This document shows, piece by piece, positions 11,778 through 23,964 of a stretch of DNA of 64,000 nt (position 1 is its first letter; every line of letters starts with the position of its first letter). Made by a program: the position numbers and the translations under genes. Origin of the DNA: Sphaerolaimus hirsutus (lineage: Eukaryota; Nematoda; Chromadorea; Monhysterida; Sphaerolaimidae); the NCBI GenBank assembly GCA_964036195.1, contig OZ038458.1, positions 19,233,832 to 19,297,831 of the forward strand, written 5' to 3'. Under the pieces are notes generated by a model. That model saw nothing but the letters and a program-made list of their open reading frames with translations, was not told the origin of the DNA and did no database searches.

Positions 11778-13042
11778 TAAACTGGTGGAAAATATAAATG
11801 AGAAAATCACTTTATTGTATTTTACAAATCCCACATGCAAGCTGTTAGGCTTTCATTATGTGTGAGGGTGCCCCCAAATATTTACTATATATACCCTAGG
11901 GGGCACCCCCCTCAGGCCACCCTTGGTGCAGAAAAAAATTTTTTTTCACATTTTTTCTGGAAAATATAAATGAGAATTTCATACAAATTTTTGTTCCCAA
12001 TGAAATTAAAATTTTTAATAATTTTTATTCTGGACATTTGAGCCCAAAAAGTTTTTTTAACATTGGTAGATTAACAGTAAGTACAACTTTTCCACCCCCT
12101 CAGAACCCCCAGAATCCCCACACAATGATGGCATTGTTGATCAAACTGAAAAATTTTTTTGGACAAAAACATAGATTTTACAAAGTGAATAATCCACTAT
12201 CCCAAGCTATTCATAGAGCACATGGGGGCCAGAATTGGCGTGTTTGGTGTCAGGGGCAACATATGACTGCTCCTGGGCCCCGTTTTCGCACTCAAATATA
12301 GTTTATAGCAAATGATAAAAATGGCCCTGTGTAAAGAGAGCACTTGGGTGACATCGTGTCCGACGCCTCCAATGTCACCAGACAAATCACAAAATAATTG
12401 TGCCCATTTAATGTGGGCACTAATTATCTGTAAAAAATCTATGGGGGCCAATGGGCAATGTGCCATGTATCTAGTTTGAATGGGCCAGACAAAAAACTAG
12501 GTCATGTCCAGAAAGTTGAAAATCATGGTTTTTCAATAACAATCGCAATTTGGATTATCACAAAGTTCAAAATAATTGTTGAGCTGGCTTCATAGCACAT
12601 GTCTGCATATTGGGGGCCATTTTTATGTGGGGGTAGTGGAATGGGGGTCAAAATATACCCACAAATGACCAGCGGGTCAAAATATGGCTTTTGGCAAGCC
12701 ACAAGGAACTTTTATTTTTTGAAAAAGCACCAACACAAGTGAATTCATTACTCATGTTGTCAGCACACCAAAAAATGGCTGCACACTTTACCGCAGCCAC
12801 ATTTTGTGTGGTTTTTTGAAAATTCTCATTTATATTTTCTGGGAAAAAATTGGCAAAAAACCTTCATCGATCTGTAACAGCAGAACAGGGGGGTGCCATG
12901 GGGTGCCACTTGGCATTTATGTAGACAAATGTTGTGGGCACCCCCACAACAAATGGCAGCCATATTGGGCTGCACGTTTCCCTGTGAGATTGTTGTGAAA
13001 AATGAGGTACCTGATTTCTCATTTATATGTGCCACCAGTTTA
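11778..13042. repeat. 1.26-kb inverted-repeat element with nested ATATAAATGAG termini
   Basis: The left end TAAACTGGTGG followed by AAAATATAAATGAGAAA is matched in inverse orientation by TTTCTCATTTATATGTG and CCACCAGTTTA at 13012-13042. An inner inverted pair of the same ATATAAATGAG motif (about 11957 and 12820-12843) suggests nesting or duplication of termini. The interior contains GGGGGCACC/GGTGCCCCC-type palindromes around 11868-11910 but no long open frame. Confidence 0.65.
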
Positions 13043-13501
13043 CAATACATTGATAATGAATTTTACTTAATATTCTAACGAAAAATAATAACTCATCACC
13101 AGTCAAACATTTCTGATGAGAATATATCTCCCCTGGGGACTTATTCGGGGATGTACGATAACTCTTTCCTATATTACTTTTCGTATCTGCAATTACCCAA
13201 TGCAACATCACAAAAATACTCAACGTCAACGGTACTGAACTGGAACTATGTAGGTAGCTTCAAGTGAGAAGTTTCGGACAAGTTTCAAATTTCCCGACGT
13301 GTGTAGTGAGCGGTAAAGTTTCACATACCGTGCACAATCAATCAGGATGTGAAACTGCCGGGAATTTGTCACTTGGAATGATGTAGGATTCGCGGCTTTG
13401 GGGTGCCAGCCCTGAGCAGATTACTAATTACCAATGAAAGTCAAATAATAATAAAGGCGTGGGCGAGCCGGGTAATTAGTAATCAGAAAATAGGTTGAAG
13501 T

Positions 13502-13876
13502 ACCGTATTTCTTCTAATAGAAGAGCGCCGTTCTATTTTTGCGTCAACTTTTTTACCTGCCGTTCTATTAGAGGTGCCGTTCTATTGGAGGCTGCCGTTC
13601 TATTTTTTCACCAATAATTTTCAGACATGTTTCATTTGAACATAGTGTTTTTACTCAAAAATGAACAACATTTTACTATCAGAGCATCAATTCAAACAAA
13701 ACAAAATGTGAAAATAACACCAATAAATTATAGTTCTGAACAGCTTGGATGATCTCACCACCCATTTTTCTAATATTTGTGTGTTCTGGCATTCTTCCAA
13801 CGTAAATTCTACCTGCCGTTCTATTGGAGGTGCCATTCTATTGGAGGTATGCAGTTCTATTAGAAGAAATTCGGTA
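13502..13876. repeat. Dispersed repeat with ACCGTATTTCTTCTAATAGAAG ends
   Basis: The left end reads ACCGTATTTCTTCTAATAGA and the right end carries its near-complement TCTATTAGAAGAAATTCGGT. Internal CCGTTCTATT(A/G)GAGG units recur. A second copy with the same ends occupies 57036-57490. Confidence 0.75.
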
Positions 13877-14603
13877 CATGAAATGAATGAATTAGCTTGT
13901 TCCAACATGAAGTCTTACCAAGTCATGAATTTGCATGACATAGTACATATACAAAAAAAAATTAACAATTGCACAGTAATAAAATAAAACGGATATTTAT
14001 TACTTTTGATTTGTCGTAGGGCAGGAAATAAATATACATATATAATAACCCCAAGAAAACTAGGAATAATATCATTACGAATATCGCCAAACACTCAAAT
14101 AAAAATTTGATAAACAATCACATAATAAAAATATAATACATACAAACACACGTAAAACTAACACAAATCTTTGGAATTATTTACGTCAGCCTCTTCTCAT
14201 CACCTAATAAAAAACAGTGACATTACTGTGTACGTGAAAATTTATGTAACACAAAATTCAAATTGGCCAACAATGGAATTCACAACAACTACCATAACAA
14301 CTCGAATGAACAAACAACTTTACCGTGGTTATACTCGGCGGACCGCAATATATTCGTACATAATTGGTTATGCCTTATCAGATAAATGCGCGAGCAGGAT
14401 ACTTATGTACACACTTTAATAAAATAATATATTTTCACAAGAAATGGCGGAGCAGAGATATTACAACCAAGACATGTTTCGTGCCGAAATCATTTATTTT
14501 TATTTTGGAACAATTTTTATTTTATTAATGATGACGTTCAGGATGCAGTGTTTCGTTCAGAAAAATGCATAGCATGCGGTCCGCAGAGTATACGAACAGA
14601 CAT

Positions 14604-15961
14604 TCAACGCTTATATTTTACGGCCCTTTCCTTGCGTCTGCGTTTTCTATCGTCATCTCCATTTGCGTCATCTTCTGGAGCTGGCGCAAAAATCCACGGC
14701 GCTATAATTCCAGTCCATAGTTTATACAGGCCGTATAAAGGCATCTGTTAGAAATGGGGGGGCGGTCTAAACACTTTGCAAATATGAAGGTGGTGCAAGT
14801 GTAAAACTCACGAGCAAAAGCATGATCCAGAAGTAAATAGACAGCATGGCCAGAAATTGGGTGATTGTGGTCAATATAATAATGTCCTTGCATTGTCTGC
14901 AAGAAGGAATCTATCACAAATGTGCGTCTGTTCAAAAATATATATTTATAAAATTCCGCTTAAGCCGCACGGCAAAAACTTACAGAATTTTAGGCAGTGA
15001 TAAAAATTCATTATCATGACTCATTGAAGGTTTGACTCATTACAGGGATCATGCGTGATGTCAACGATGCAGTTTTTGATAATTAAAAACGCAAAGTAAC
15101 GCCAAAATTCACAAACAAATCCCATCACGCAAATTTCACAAAAAAAAGAAAAGAAAAAAATCCAACATACTCTCCAAACCCTCCCTCGGCATTGAGATCT
15201 AGGCCGGCATCGAGCAACTGCCCACTGGGTGACCACATGGCTTTGGCCATTTTCTTCATTAACACTACAGCACCCATTTGGGCAGAAAGTGAAGTAGTAA
15301 GCAGAACCTGTGGTGAATGTGTGAACATGTGTGACGTGTAGTGATAGAATGGAGACTAAGACACATTGTTTTCTGGTGGATTGGCCCTCCACACACTAGA
15401 CTACATCCGAATATTTGGAAACTAAGGTATCCGCTTTGAACAGATTCGAGTTTTACAGAGTGAGGAGTCCATCAACCATCTTTGACGGATATTGAAAATG
15501 ATTCAACGTGGTGCCCATTCAGCGAACTTTGTGAAGGAGTGAACTTTACTTGCCACTTATATTTGAGAAGTGGGATTGCAAACAAACGGCAATTCAAAAT
15601 ACAGTCTTGAATTACCCCCCCCACTGAATTTTACATATCACTTCCGGAATCGACACCCGATTTGTATTGCCATGTCACATCAACGTTTTTATTCCACACC
15701 AATCCACAGTAAATACAAAAACCTCACCCAATCTCTGGTAGTGGGCGAAAATATCAGTAGCTGAGCGGCACTATGGCTGACCTGTGAACATGAAAATTTC
15801 AACACAACCGCAAAACCCAGAATGAAAATCAAAAAGTGCCACACCAGCCCGATGGCAGCCATGATGGCGTAAAAGTTGACCGTGGCCACATTCTCCTCGT
15901 GAATCTGTTTCTGCCCTTTTGTGCCCTGTTTGCCCTTTTGCACACCGCCGGCGCTCTGCAT
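14604..15961 (-). CDS. TMEM208: TMEM208 (SND2 orthologue), ER membrane protein, 4 exons
   Basis: Small multi-pass ER protein of the SRP-independent (SND) targeting route, orthologous to yeast Snd2. Minus-strand exons: 15961-15782, 15307-15171, 14896-14812 and 14744-14604. The sum is 543 nt in frame, giving 180 residues (human 173). The N-terminus has the family signature GQKQIHEENVATVNFYAIM, matching human KKQIFEENRETLKFYLRII. A membrane segment follows, then the GLDLNAEGGFGEQCKDIIIL turn (human [20 protein letters not shown]), two further hydrophobic segments (TTITQFLAMLSIYFWIMLLL) and LYKLWTGIIAPWIFAPAPE. The C-terminus is highly basic (DRKRRRKERAVKYKR), as in the family. The start is the first ATG, at 15961. 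Donors and acceptors are all canonical. Confidence 0.94.
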
Positions 15962-17223
15962 GCTGCCAGTTCTGAGTTTTTAGTTATTTTTTCAGTTTAG
16001 GATAGTCAAAGTTTGTTCTTTAAGCGCTAGCTGTTTAGAAGAGTGCTTGTGCGCAGCACGGCACCGTGTGAATTGAGTTGACATGTGAAATGTAAATTGA
16101 GTTGACATTCCAAGTAACGTAAATATTTGCTAGAACAATTTCACTGGTGGACCGTTGGAGTTTTTTGAGGGGGAACTATTCGAGGGGGAACTATTCGAGG
16201 GGGAACTATTCAAAGGGAGGAATTATGTTGTCATAATTTCAAAGCATGTTTCTGTCAACTCATCCCACAGAATGAGCTTTATTAACACAATAACATGCCA
16301 TTTTTTGCGCAAATTGAACATAACAGAATTGATCATATGCCTTAGGGGGGGGGGGGGTATTCAAGAGAGGAAGTATTCTTTCCTCACTCGTCTTACAGAG
16401 GGGAATTATTAAAAACGAGGGATTATTCGAGGGGAATTATTCAAGCAAATACGGTATGTTCAATATTTTTTTGTGTCATACCATCAAAACATTTCCATGA
16501 TTCTTAAATATGAACTTCCATATGCAAATTACTTCAGCTTATCCCAGTTTATCGCAGCAATCATTTCGCCCAATACATGGGTGGGAAATTGCAACCGTTA
16601 AGCATTTTCACTGTAAATCATAAGAACGCTTTTAATTACACGGAAATGGGACAGCTATTGAGTTCACTTTTATCAAAAAAGAAATACAAATTGCACAGAG
16701 ATTGTAGTAGCAGCAGGGAGACAAAAACAGGACACGAAATATCCGTGATGAGCACAATCAAAAAAGATTTACCGATGATTGAAAATATGGACTAGGCAGG
16801 TATATATATCGAGCGAAAAGGAGACTAGTAGAAAAACACTTAAAAACAAAAGTTAACTCTAACGTTACCATGGACATCACCATACCTGATAAATATATAA
16901 ACTGGGTGCCACCCAGCAGCAACTTGACAATTTTCCGCAAATAGTTACCTACGAATTCCCCAGATGGCACTCAGTTTACAGGTGCACAATAAATTTTATG
17001 CACAATACGTTACTTTACGTGCATAAAAATAAAAGGAAGCAAGGTGAACATGGAATGTTAATTTTTACGCGACTTAAGTAGATCATTCCAATAGATTTTT
17101 ATGGATAAAAGGAGTATAAAACATATGCTGCAAAACGAACAACAGAAAAAAGCAATTCGAAGGAACTACCTAAATGTATCTAGTGGGAGTCTAAAATGTA
17201 TCACAGGCCAAGAATTCCACAGT
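15962..17223. other. Spacer between TMEM208 and TMPPE
   Basis: Holds the TMEM208 promoter region near 15962-16100. At 16160-16460 there is a block of tandem 'GAGGGGGAACTATTC' units ending in CAAGCAAATACGGTA, a member of the 'accgtatttcctcgaaa...GGGGTATTTCGAGG' family also seen at 7045, 11550, 18965, 27770, 45840, 49528 and 59500. The remainder is AT-rich and holds no convincing exon. Confidence 0.45.
16160..16460. repeat. ACCGTATTT / TTCGAGGGGG family repeat
   Basis: Three direct units of GAGGGGGAACTATTC at 16169-16212, then a G-run, then GAGGGATTATTCGAGGGGAATTATTCAAGCAAATACGGT. Dispersed relatives share the terminal ACCGTATTTCCTCGAA(A/T) motif and G-rich 'TATTTCGAGGGGG' core. The repeated units inside vary in number between copies. 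Confidence 0.65.
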
Positions 17224-20200
17224 CTACGCAGGGTTCTCAAAATTGGCGTTAGCACTGTACAGAGTGAGCACGGGAACTTCAGTCAGCCGCCACATTTTCA
17301 CTGGTGGTCCCCAAAAATTGACGCCAGCTGATACAAAAACCTGTGTGGAAATGGCTACTTTTTATATTGGTACAATGCAGAATATTTTGAAATGCTGCCA
17401 AGTGACCAATTCACGCAAGGTTGCTAATTCCCGGTTGATTGTTGTTAGAGAAAGTAAAAAAGTTACTGTAAGGTGGCACGTATACGACGTGATTTTACCG
17501 GTTTTCTAGTCAGTTGACAGCTCGCTTTAGGCCTGGTCGGAGTACATATTTAAAAAGTCATGACAGGAGGCAAAAACGAGGCATGTCTCAAAAAAGAGGT
17601 TGACCCCTACCGTGAACGTTTATTCTCGTAAAACGTAGACAAATAGTCTGTGGTTTTCTTCAACCACACCCATAAGATAGCTGAGATTGTGCTCTTTCAG
17701 AATCCACTGATTTCCAGAAGGTTCACCATCACGATTTTATACCTAAGAAATCAAAAAGGTGAAAATTTGACAATCTGACGTCATTGCATCACGATACACA
17801 GTAGATATTTTGCTGCCTGTCACAACCCTCACTTCGGGTGGATTATTCGAGCCACAATAAAATACAACACAAATAAACAACCCCCAATCCACCCTCACCC
17901 TCACCTGTGCCCCACTCGGCGTACTATACAATCCATGGTAGAACGGATTAGCCATGTAAGACAGCGGCGCGATGACGTACATCTGGCCGGCGTGCGTGTG
18001 CCCCGCCAGCACCAGGTCGATCTTGTCGCCGAGCCCGGCCAAGCGCAACATGTGCTGCGCCGCGGCCGGCTGGTGCGCCAGTACGATCACCGCGTCGCCG
18101 GGCATGCAGCCGGACAATGCGGCCGTGATGTTCATGCGGTGGCCGGACACGCTGAAAGGGCCCCGGCGGGATTAGGACTATATTATAGTGCCTACGCGCA
18201 CTAGTTTGCACCGTGACTTCGGTGTAAACTGAAATGGCCACATGGCCACGTCCAGTGTACAGTTATTGTATGCTATGTGTGTTTAGTCTTCAAATTTTCA
18301 AATGTAAACTGTCATTTATCTAAATTCATATTTAATATCAAAAAAATCATTCAACCGAGTTGATTCATTTGAATTTGAATTCATTTTCAGGTTTCACCAA
18401 AGTCACGGTGCAATTGCACTGCATTTGCTCCCAAGTCATATAGAAAGATATGTGCATTATAGCATCGAATATTTATATATCGAGCACTTTTATATCTAAT
18501 ATCGATTCCGAAAAAGTCATCAGATTCCCACGCTTAAACTTCTATCACATCGCCACGGTAAAAAAACCCCGCAAATAAAACCAACGAAGTGTGTTCCGCA
18601 CTGATATCATCAACGCCAGCCAAACAAAGGGCTTTTTTGGCGCCGCTTTTCATGCCCAACCTCCTGGCTTGATTTCTCAACGGAACCACGCTCAAATTGC
18701 GCTTCAAATAGCCCAACCATTCGTCGATTTTTCCATGATAGTATTCGTGATTGCCGGTGACGTAGAAGGTGCCCTTGGTGGACTTGATGTTGGCGATCGG
18801 CTCGGCGGCGCGCCACAATTTGGACACGTCGCCGTCTGTTAGGTCGCCGACTATTGCGACGATGTCTGTTGTGCGAAGTGGATCGATTTTGTGAGGTAAT
18901 TTGTGAGGCTGTGAGTAGAATTTTTTTAAATTTCTGTCAACTGCAAATTTATCATGACTAAATCTACAGTATTTCCTCGAAATACCCCCAGGGGGTTTTC
19001 TTTTGTATTTATATATCTAAAAACTAATGCATTTGTAGCAGCGATGCAAATTAGCATATACACATTGCATACATGATGTAGATTATTCCTGACGGGGGTT
19101 CTTTCGAGGGGGTAGTTTATTGAACCCTAAGCTCGCTCAGACCTGGGGGTATTTCGAGGGGGGGGCAATGCAAGTGGGTATTTCGAGGGGGTGGTTTATT
19201 TTTCCCTAAGCTTCGGCTAATACCTGGCGGTATTTCGAGGGGGTCAATTCAATGGGGATAATTCGAGGAGATATATTAATCATGGCTGGTTGAATGACAT
19301 CACTTCTCGTGCATTTTCAACGAATTTATTTAGAACTTTAAGTTTATCGGAAAGCTAGTGTGCATTTCGATTAGATGGAAAACCTGGACATTGCCCACAT
19401 CTAAACATCATTGTCTCTTCCTTTTCTACAAAAAAAAACAACAACAATCAAAATCCAAACACCCCAACCAAAACCTCTCACCGGGCGCGGCCTGGTTGAC
19501 CACATCCACGACGGTGTTGATCCTGGCGCGGCCGACCGTGGGCCCGATGTGCACGTCGGTCACCAGCGCCACGCGCATGCCGTTCAGGTGCGGCGGCAGG
19601 CGGCGCAGACGCACAGGCACCTGCAGCGGGGGGGGGGGGTGAGGGGTGATGCAAGAGTGTGTAGGCTGGGGGTGAAGTGAGGGGTGACGCATGGGTATGT
19701 AAGCAGGGACAGAAAGTAGAGTGAGTAGAGTAGAATGGATACGTCAACGCTAGGTACTGCCACTTGCGGGCTGAGGGACCTCGCTGCTACATCACAGCGT
19801 TCCAAAAATTGCAGTGGATTAATTTTTTATTATAAAATATCTTGTATTTATCTGTATTCTCGAGAGAAATTACCTATCTTATATTTTTATGAGAAGAAAC
19901 TATAAAAATATATCATTGTGATTTACATTTTTTAACGTTTTTTTCTTCAGAGATTTCATCATATTTTATGAAAACAACAAATTTTTTGAACATTAATCAC
20001 GACTAGTGATGGAAAAGCGCCAGAAAAAATGGCGCCAGGCGCCAAGGGCGCCATTCGGAAAGTGAGCGCCAAGCGCCAAGGGCGCCACAGAAAAAGGGCG
20101 CCAGGCGCCAAGGGCGCCATGGCGCCATTCAGAAAGTGGGCGCCAGGCGCCAGGGGCGCCACGGAAAGAGGGCGCCGAGCGCCAAGGGCGCCATGGCGCC

Positions 20201-23200
20201 ATTTGGAAAATAGGGCGCCAGGCGCCAACGGCGCCAGGATAAAAAAGTGCCTACAACACCATGCGTGTGCTAAAAATGTTTCTACAGCACCATTGTACGC
20301 GCATTCACTTCTTAATTCGCGTTCTCCAGGATGTAATGAACAAAAACAAGGCTAGCAACGACAAAAAATTTGAATAAAATCCACATGACGAATTCAAACG
20401 CAATGGAAATTGTCATTTGACAACAATCCATTCATTACAAATAGACCTTTCCAAACAATGTTTCCTAATTGCAACGATTTAAATCCGTTTATTTATGATT
20501 TTGCAAGTTCGTCGGTCCATCATTCCTGTCTTCTGATCCGTCAGACAGATCTGATGAACCGTTGGACGAAAGATTTCCACCCACTTTCCACCACTCCGTC
20601 CATTTTTCTGGCGAATTTAGATGTTCCACGGATGCGTTTTTAATTTTTTTTTCGTTTACACGGCACTCACCGTGAAACCCTGCTGGCGCCTTTTTGGCGC
20701 CCTTCTAAAGCAGGGCGCCAGGCGCCAAGGGCGCCACGGAAAAAGGGCGCCAAGCGCCAATGGCGCCATGGCGCCTTTCAGAATGTGGGCGCCAGGCGCC
20801 AAGGGAGCCACAGAAAAAGGGCGCCAAGCGCCAATGGCGCCATGGCGCGGCGCCCTTTGGCGCCCTCAAATGGCGCCAGCGCCATGGCGCCATTCCATCA
20901 CTAATCACGACCAAAGCCATTACTTTTATCACAAATAACTTAAAGCTGGTGCCAGTTACGCAAGTGGTAAAGTAAAAAAAAAAACTTTCCTCTTCACTCT
21001 ACTCTTTAATTTTCCACTTATAAAAAATAAGATTTGGATACACAGCTGACACTTTGGGACTGCCCCCTGGTGCCGTTTCCACGAGTGTGAAATAAAAGAG
21101 TAGGGTGAAGAGGAAAGTTTTCCTTTTTACTTTACCACTTGCGGAACTGGCCCTGTTTTCCAGCTTTCAAATTAACAACATTTTGTCTCATGTGCGCTGC
21201 GCCATCTGCGACCACACCAACCTCATTAATTATGGGTGGCAGACTGGTTGTATAAAGTCCTATAGACACCATCAAAGCGGACAGCAGCAAACAAAGCACT
21301 GTGTGCAGACGGGAGCACCTGCGGGTGAACTAATTTCCATGCAACATGTGAATAATTGCAGACAAAAGCTCAAGGAAAAAAGCGTGTACAGACCAAATGA
21401 GTCTATGCGGCCATGACGATCTCACATTCACGTCAGTATCCCAATCAATTCTGCAAAAAAATTGAAATAAAATGATAATTAGCGGGCAATAATGTTCTGG
21501 GAGTGCACTGCTACACATAAGCAAAGCATGGTCTATTTGATTACCATCGGGGAGCTCCAAATTTTCAAGAAAAAATGCAAATGATAATAGAAAATGTAGG
21601 CAAATCGCCGCGCCAAAGACAGGTAGCCGCCAACCTCCTCCTACTGCACCACTGGAAAATCCAGTCCACCTACAAACAAACAACCAGGGGTTTTGTAGAT
21701 TTTGACCCCCGCGGGGGTTCATATACATAGCAAATCGCTCCTCAGGAGGGATAGGTAGCTGAAAAATTTTCTGGGGGGGGGGGGTTGGGGGGGGGGTTCG
21801 CGGGGGTTCAATATATATAGGCAGAAGGGAGGAAAAGGAGAAAAATCGCTAAAAGTAGGTGAAAAATGGCTACAAATGGGTATATAAGGACATCTAGTAC
21901 TAAAATGGCTGATCAAAAGCAGTTAGACACATGAACTAGTGATTTTGGAGGTGAAAATCTATATAAGGGTATGAAAAATAGCGATTTTGAGAGAAAATTA
22001 GCGTATGGTTTCTGAAAAATCGCTCCAGGTAGATAGATAGCTGACCGATTTGGGAGGGGGGGGGGTTAGGGGATAGTAGCCCAAAATTTTGCCTTCGGGA
22101 TAGATAGATAGCTGGCGGATTTGGGGGGGTTACCCCCCCTAATAAAACCCTGCAAACAACCCATCAAAAGTCGCGCCAACCTCCTAGCGACGGCATTCAA
22201 GCAGAGCTCCAGCAAGGTCGCTCCCAACGTCAACGCAGTCATGTGGATGTACAGCGCCACCGCCAAGAAACACATCAGCGCCAGCCAATGGGGCTCGTCG
22301 CCCACCAGGAAATAGAACAGGGTGAGGCAAAAGTGCGCCAGACACAGCCACAAAAGGGTGAAGGATTTGATCAGGTCGCGGCGCCAGTGATAGTTGGCGT
22401 CCGGTGTGGTAGATCGCTGGAATCGTGATTGAGGAATTGTATCTCCAATATCTAAGGCACCCACAGAAACTGTAGAATGTCATGTAAAGTGTAAAAAAGC
22501 ACGTACAATCTCAAGTGAAATGTCAAATTTACTTTTCTTTTTTTTGTCGGGATTTGAGGGTCTGAGAATGCACCAGACAAACGGTTTGTGACTCCCATCG
22601 GTCACTTGCGAGAAATGCTTAAAAAGCCACTTCTCAAAACCAAAAACCAACACTACCCATCACTGTTCCCACTAGGGATGGAAAAAGCGCTTTTTTCAAC
22701 GGCCCCGCTTTATTTTTTTAAAAACGCGCTTTTTTCAAAAATGTCGAGACGTTACCTAAAAAGCTCCCCAAATATGGTTCTGGGTCAATATATAAAAGTT
22801 ATAAGAGAAGGCTAATACATTGAGACTGATGTTTCACACTGTGGAAAAGTGTGTGGAAGCACATTGGCTAGATATTAAATACTACACTGACATATCGCAA
22901 CTTATTTTTACATCATAGCTTGCAGGAATCAAAGGAATGCCACTAAAAATGCTTTAAAACCAATTCAAACCATCACCAATGGTAATGTGCATGTGAAATT
23001 GCGCGCTTGCGCGCAAAAAATTGCAAAATACCTAGTGCATGAGTACCAAAAATTTTGCAACCGCTTTTTTAAAAAAAATGCGCTGGGACCCTTGCGCTTT
23101 TTAAAAAAAGCAGAGTTTAAAAAAAGCGCTTGAAAAAAAGCGCCGGCCATCCCTAGTTCCCACCCAACAAACCCCCAAAACTATCCCCAACAAAACCGAC

Positions 23201-23964
23201 CTTGGGCACCAAATCGGTCAGCCTGTTCCACATGAGCGCCGACGAGATCGCCATGCAGTACTCCAGCCCCACGAGCATCGAGCCGCGCCGCAGCCAGGCG
23301 GACATGTAGCCCGAGCCCGACAACAGGCGCAGCGCCAGCAGAAAGACCTGTTTGGGTTGAAGGGTTTGTTTGTTGGCAACTGATAGGGTCTTTTGAGGTG
23401 AGAGTGGCTTTTATTAGTACTCGATTGGTGTGCCATTTTGTGAATACATTTGAAATGGGACACAATGAAATGGAAATGGGAATGTGCAATAATGCAACGG
23501 TGAAAATGTTGCGAAGAGTTGAATTTTGTTTGATTGAATATTTTGATGCGGTAAGAATTATTCGAAATGACATGTTCAAACACACGGAACATAAATAATC
23601 ATGACAGTCTAAAATATTTTTACCAATGGAGCAATTTTTTGAAGAATTAGATCTAACCGAATAAAACATACAAGACTAGAAATTCCTCAAAACGTCTTCC
23701 GCTGAGCCAGTCCCCACATCAACTTTCGGACTTTTTAAAAATTTCAATCCCCCAAAAAAACCAACAACCACATAAACTCAGATCCATTTCAAAACGGTTT
23801 TACAGCGCCCAACACACCTGGCATGCCGCAAACGACACCACAAACAGCAGCACACGTTTACCAGTTAGCACAATCATCGTTTCCGGCAGTCGATGTCGTC
23901 CGGCGTCAGCGGTGAAGTACAGCAAGCCGAAGGCGAGCAGCGAGCCCAGTTGCGACACGCCCAT
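17224..23964 (-). CDS. TMPPE: TMPPE-like transmembrane metallophosphoesterase, about 8 exons
   Basis: Polytopic N-terminal membrane domain followed by a calcineurin-like metallophosphoesterase domain; the substrate is unknown in the family. Minus-strand exons: 23964-23818, 23347-about 23197, 22469-22161, about 21330-21222, 19620-19482, 18865-18586, 18151-17905 and 17340-17224. Human-like blocks are GDEPHWLALMCFL (human AEEPYLFSLAAYS), LYTTSLPPIINE-VPVRLRRLPPHLNG, metal motif 1 DVHIGPTVGR, GDLTD, GNHEYY, CLAGVDDISAEH, LAHQPAAAQHML, GHTHAGQMY and LNPF-like MANPFYHGLY. The C-terminus is FVSAGVNFWGPPVKMWRLTE. All metal-ligand motifs (DxH, GDxxD, GNHE, H, GHxH) are present, so the enzyme looks active. 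The exon 3/4 junction is not resolved: phases do not match for the sites I see, and a small extra exon near 21560-21650 is possible. A hAT-like element begins one target duplication away from the exon 3 donor. Confidence 0.88.
18965..19270. repeat. TATTTCGAGGGGG family array in TMPPE intron
   Basis: Starts CAGTATTTCCTCGAAATACCCCCAGG and contains at least four GGTATTTCGAGGGGG units separated by CCCTAAGCT(C/T)G spacers. It is related to the repeats at 45840, 49528 and 59500. No protein-coding content. Confidence 0.65.
20006..20903. mobile_element. hAT-like element filled with GGCGCC arrays, TMPPE intron 4
   Basis: TIR TAGTGATGG at the left and CCATCACTA at the right, flanked by a perfect 8-bp duplication, ATCACGAC. 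The interior has two blocks of (GGCGCCAGGCGCCAAGG)-like repeats (20015-20240 and 20685-20900) in inverted orientation around a plain 440-bp core. No transposase frame is present. Related GGCGCC-bearing pieces occur at 28120-28200, 36737-36895 and 41640-41720. Confidence 0.88.
21685..22152. mobile_element. hAT-like MITE next to the TMPPE exon 3 donor
   Basis: TIR CAGGGGTTTTGTAGA at the left and TAATAAAACCCTG at the right. The perfect 8-bp duplication CAAACAAC lies at 21677-21684 and 22153-22160. The right duplication is immediately followed on the plus strand by TMPPE exon 3, so on the minus strand the intron starts with the duplicated GTTGTTTG. The interior has C/G homopolymer runs and repeated TAGATAGATAGCTG motifs. 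A relative without clear ends lies at about 36235-36660. Confidence 0.88.
22673..23155. mobile_element. hAT-like MITE with TAGGGATGG termini, TMPPE intron 2
   Basis: TIR TAGGGATGGAAAAAGCGCTT at the left and AAGCGCCGGCCATCCCTA at the right. The perfect 8-bp duplication GTTCCCAC lies at 22665-22672 and 23156-23163. The subterminal zones are A/T-run plus GCGC low-complexity sequence; the middle has no open frame. A shorter sibling with the same TIRs lies at 31498-31594. Confidence 0.9.

Larger units (their letters stand above)
10932..14603. other. 3.7-kb repeat-rich spacer between OXA1L and TMEM208
   Basis: No gene is visible here. From left to right it holds a GGGATCGGGAT-rich block (about 11050-11195) flanked by AAGCACC on both sides, which looks like another small element with a direct duplication. 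A 1.26-kb inverted-repeat element follows at 11778-13042. A 'taccgtatttcttctaatagaag' family element lies at 13502-13876. The rest is plain AT-rich DNA up to the TMEM208 stop codon. Confidence 0.5.

Noticed and set aside
17935-18204. Plus-strand GC-rich open frame (many His/Val/Arg)
   Set aside because: Antisense to the TMPPE exon encoding LAHQP and GHTHAGQ; explained by high GC at third codon positions.
19411-19680. Two overlapping plus-strand open frames
   Set aside because: Antisense to the TMPPE DVHIGPTVGR exon; no independent evidence.
20029-20938. Several open frames rich in Ala/Pro/Gly/Arg on both strands
   Set aside because: They are translations of GGCGCC arrays inside the hAT-like element and have no stop codons for compositional reasons.
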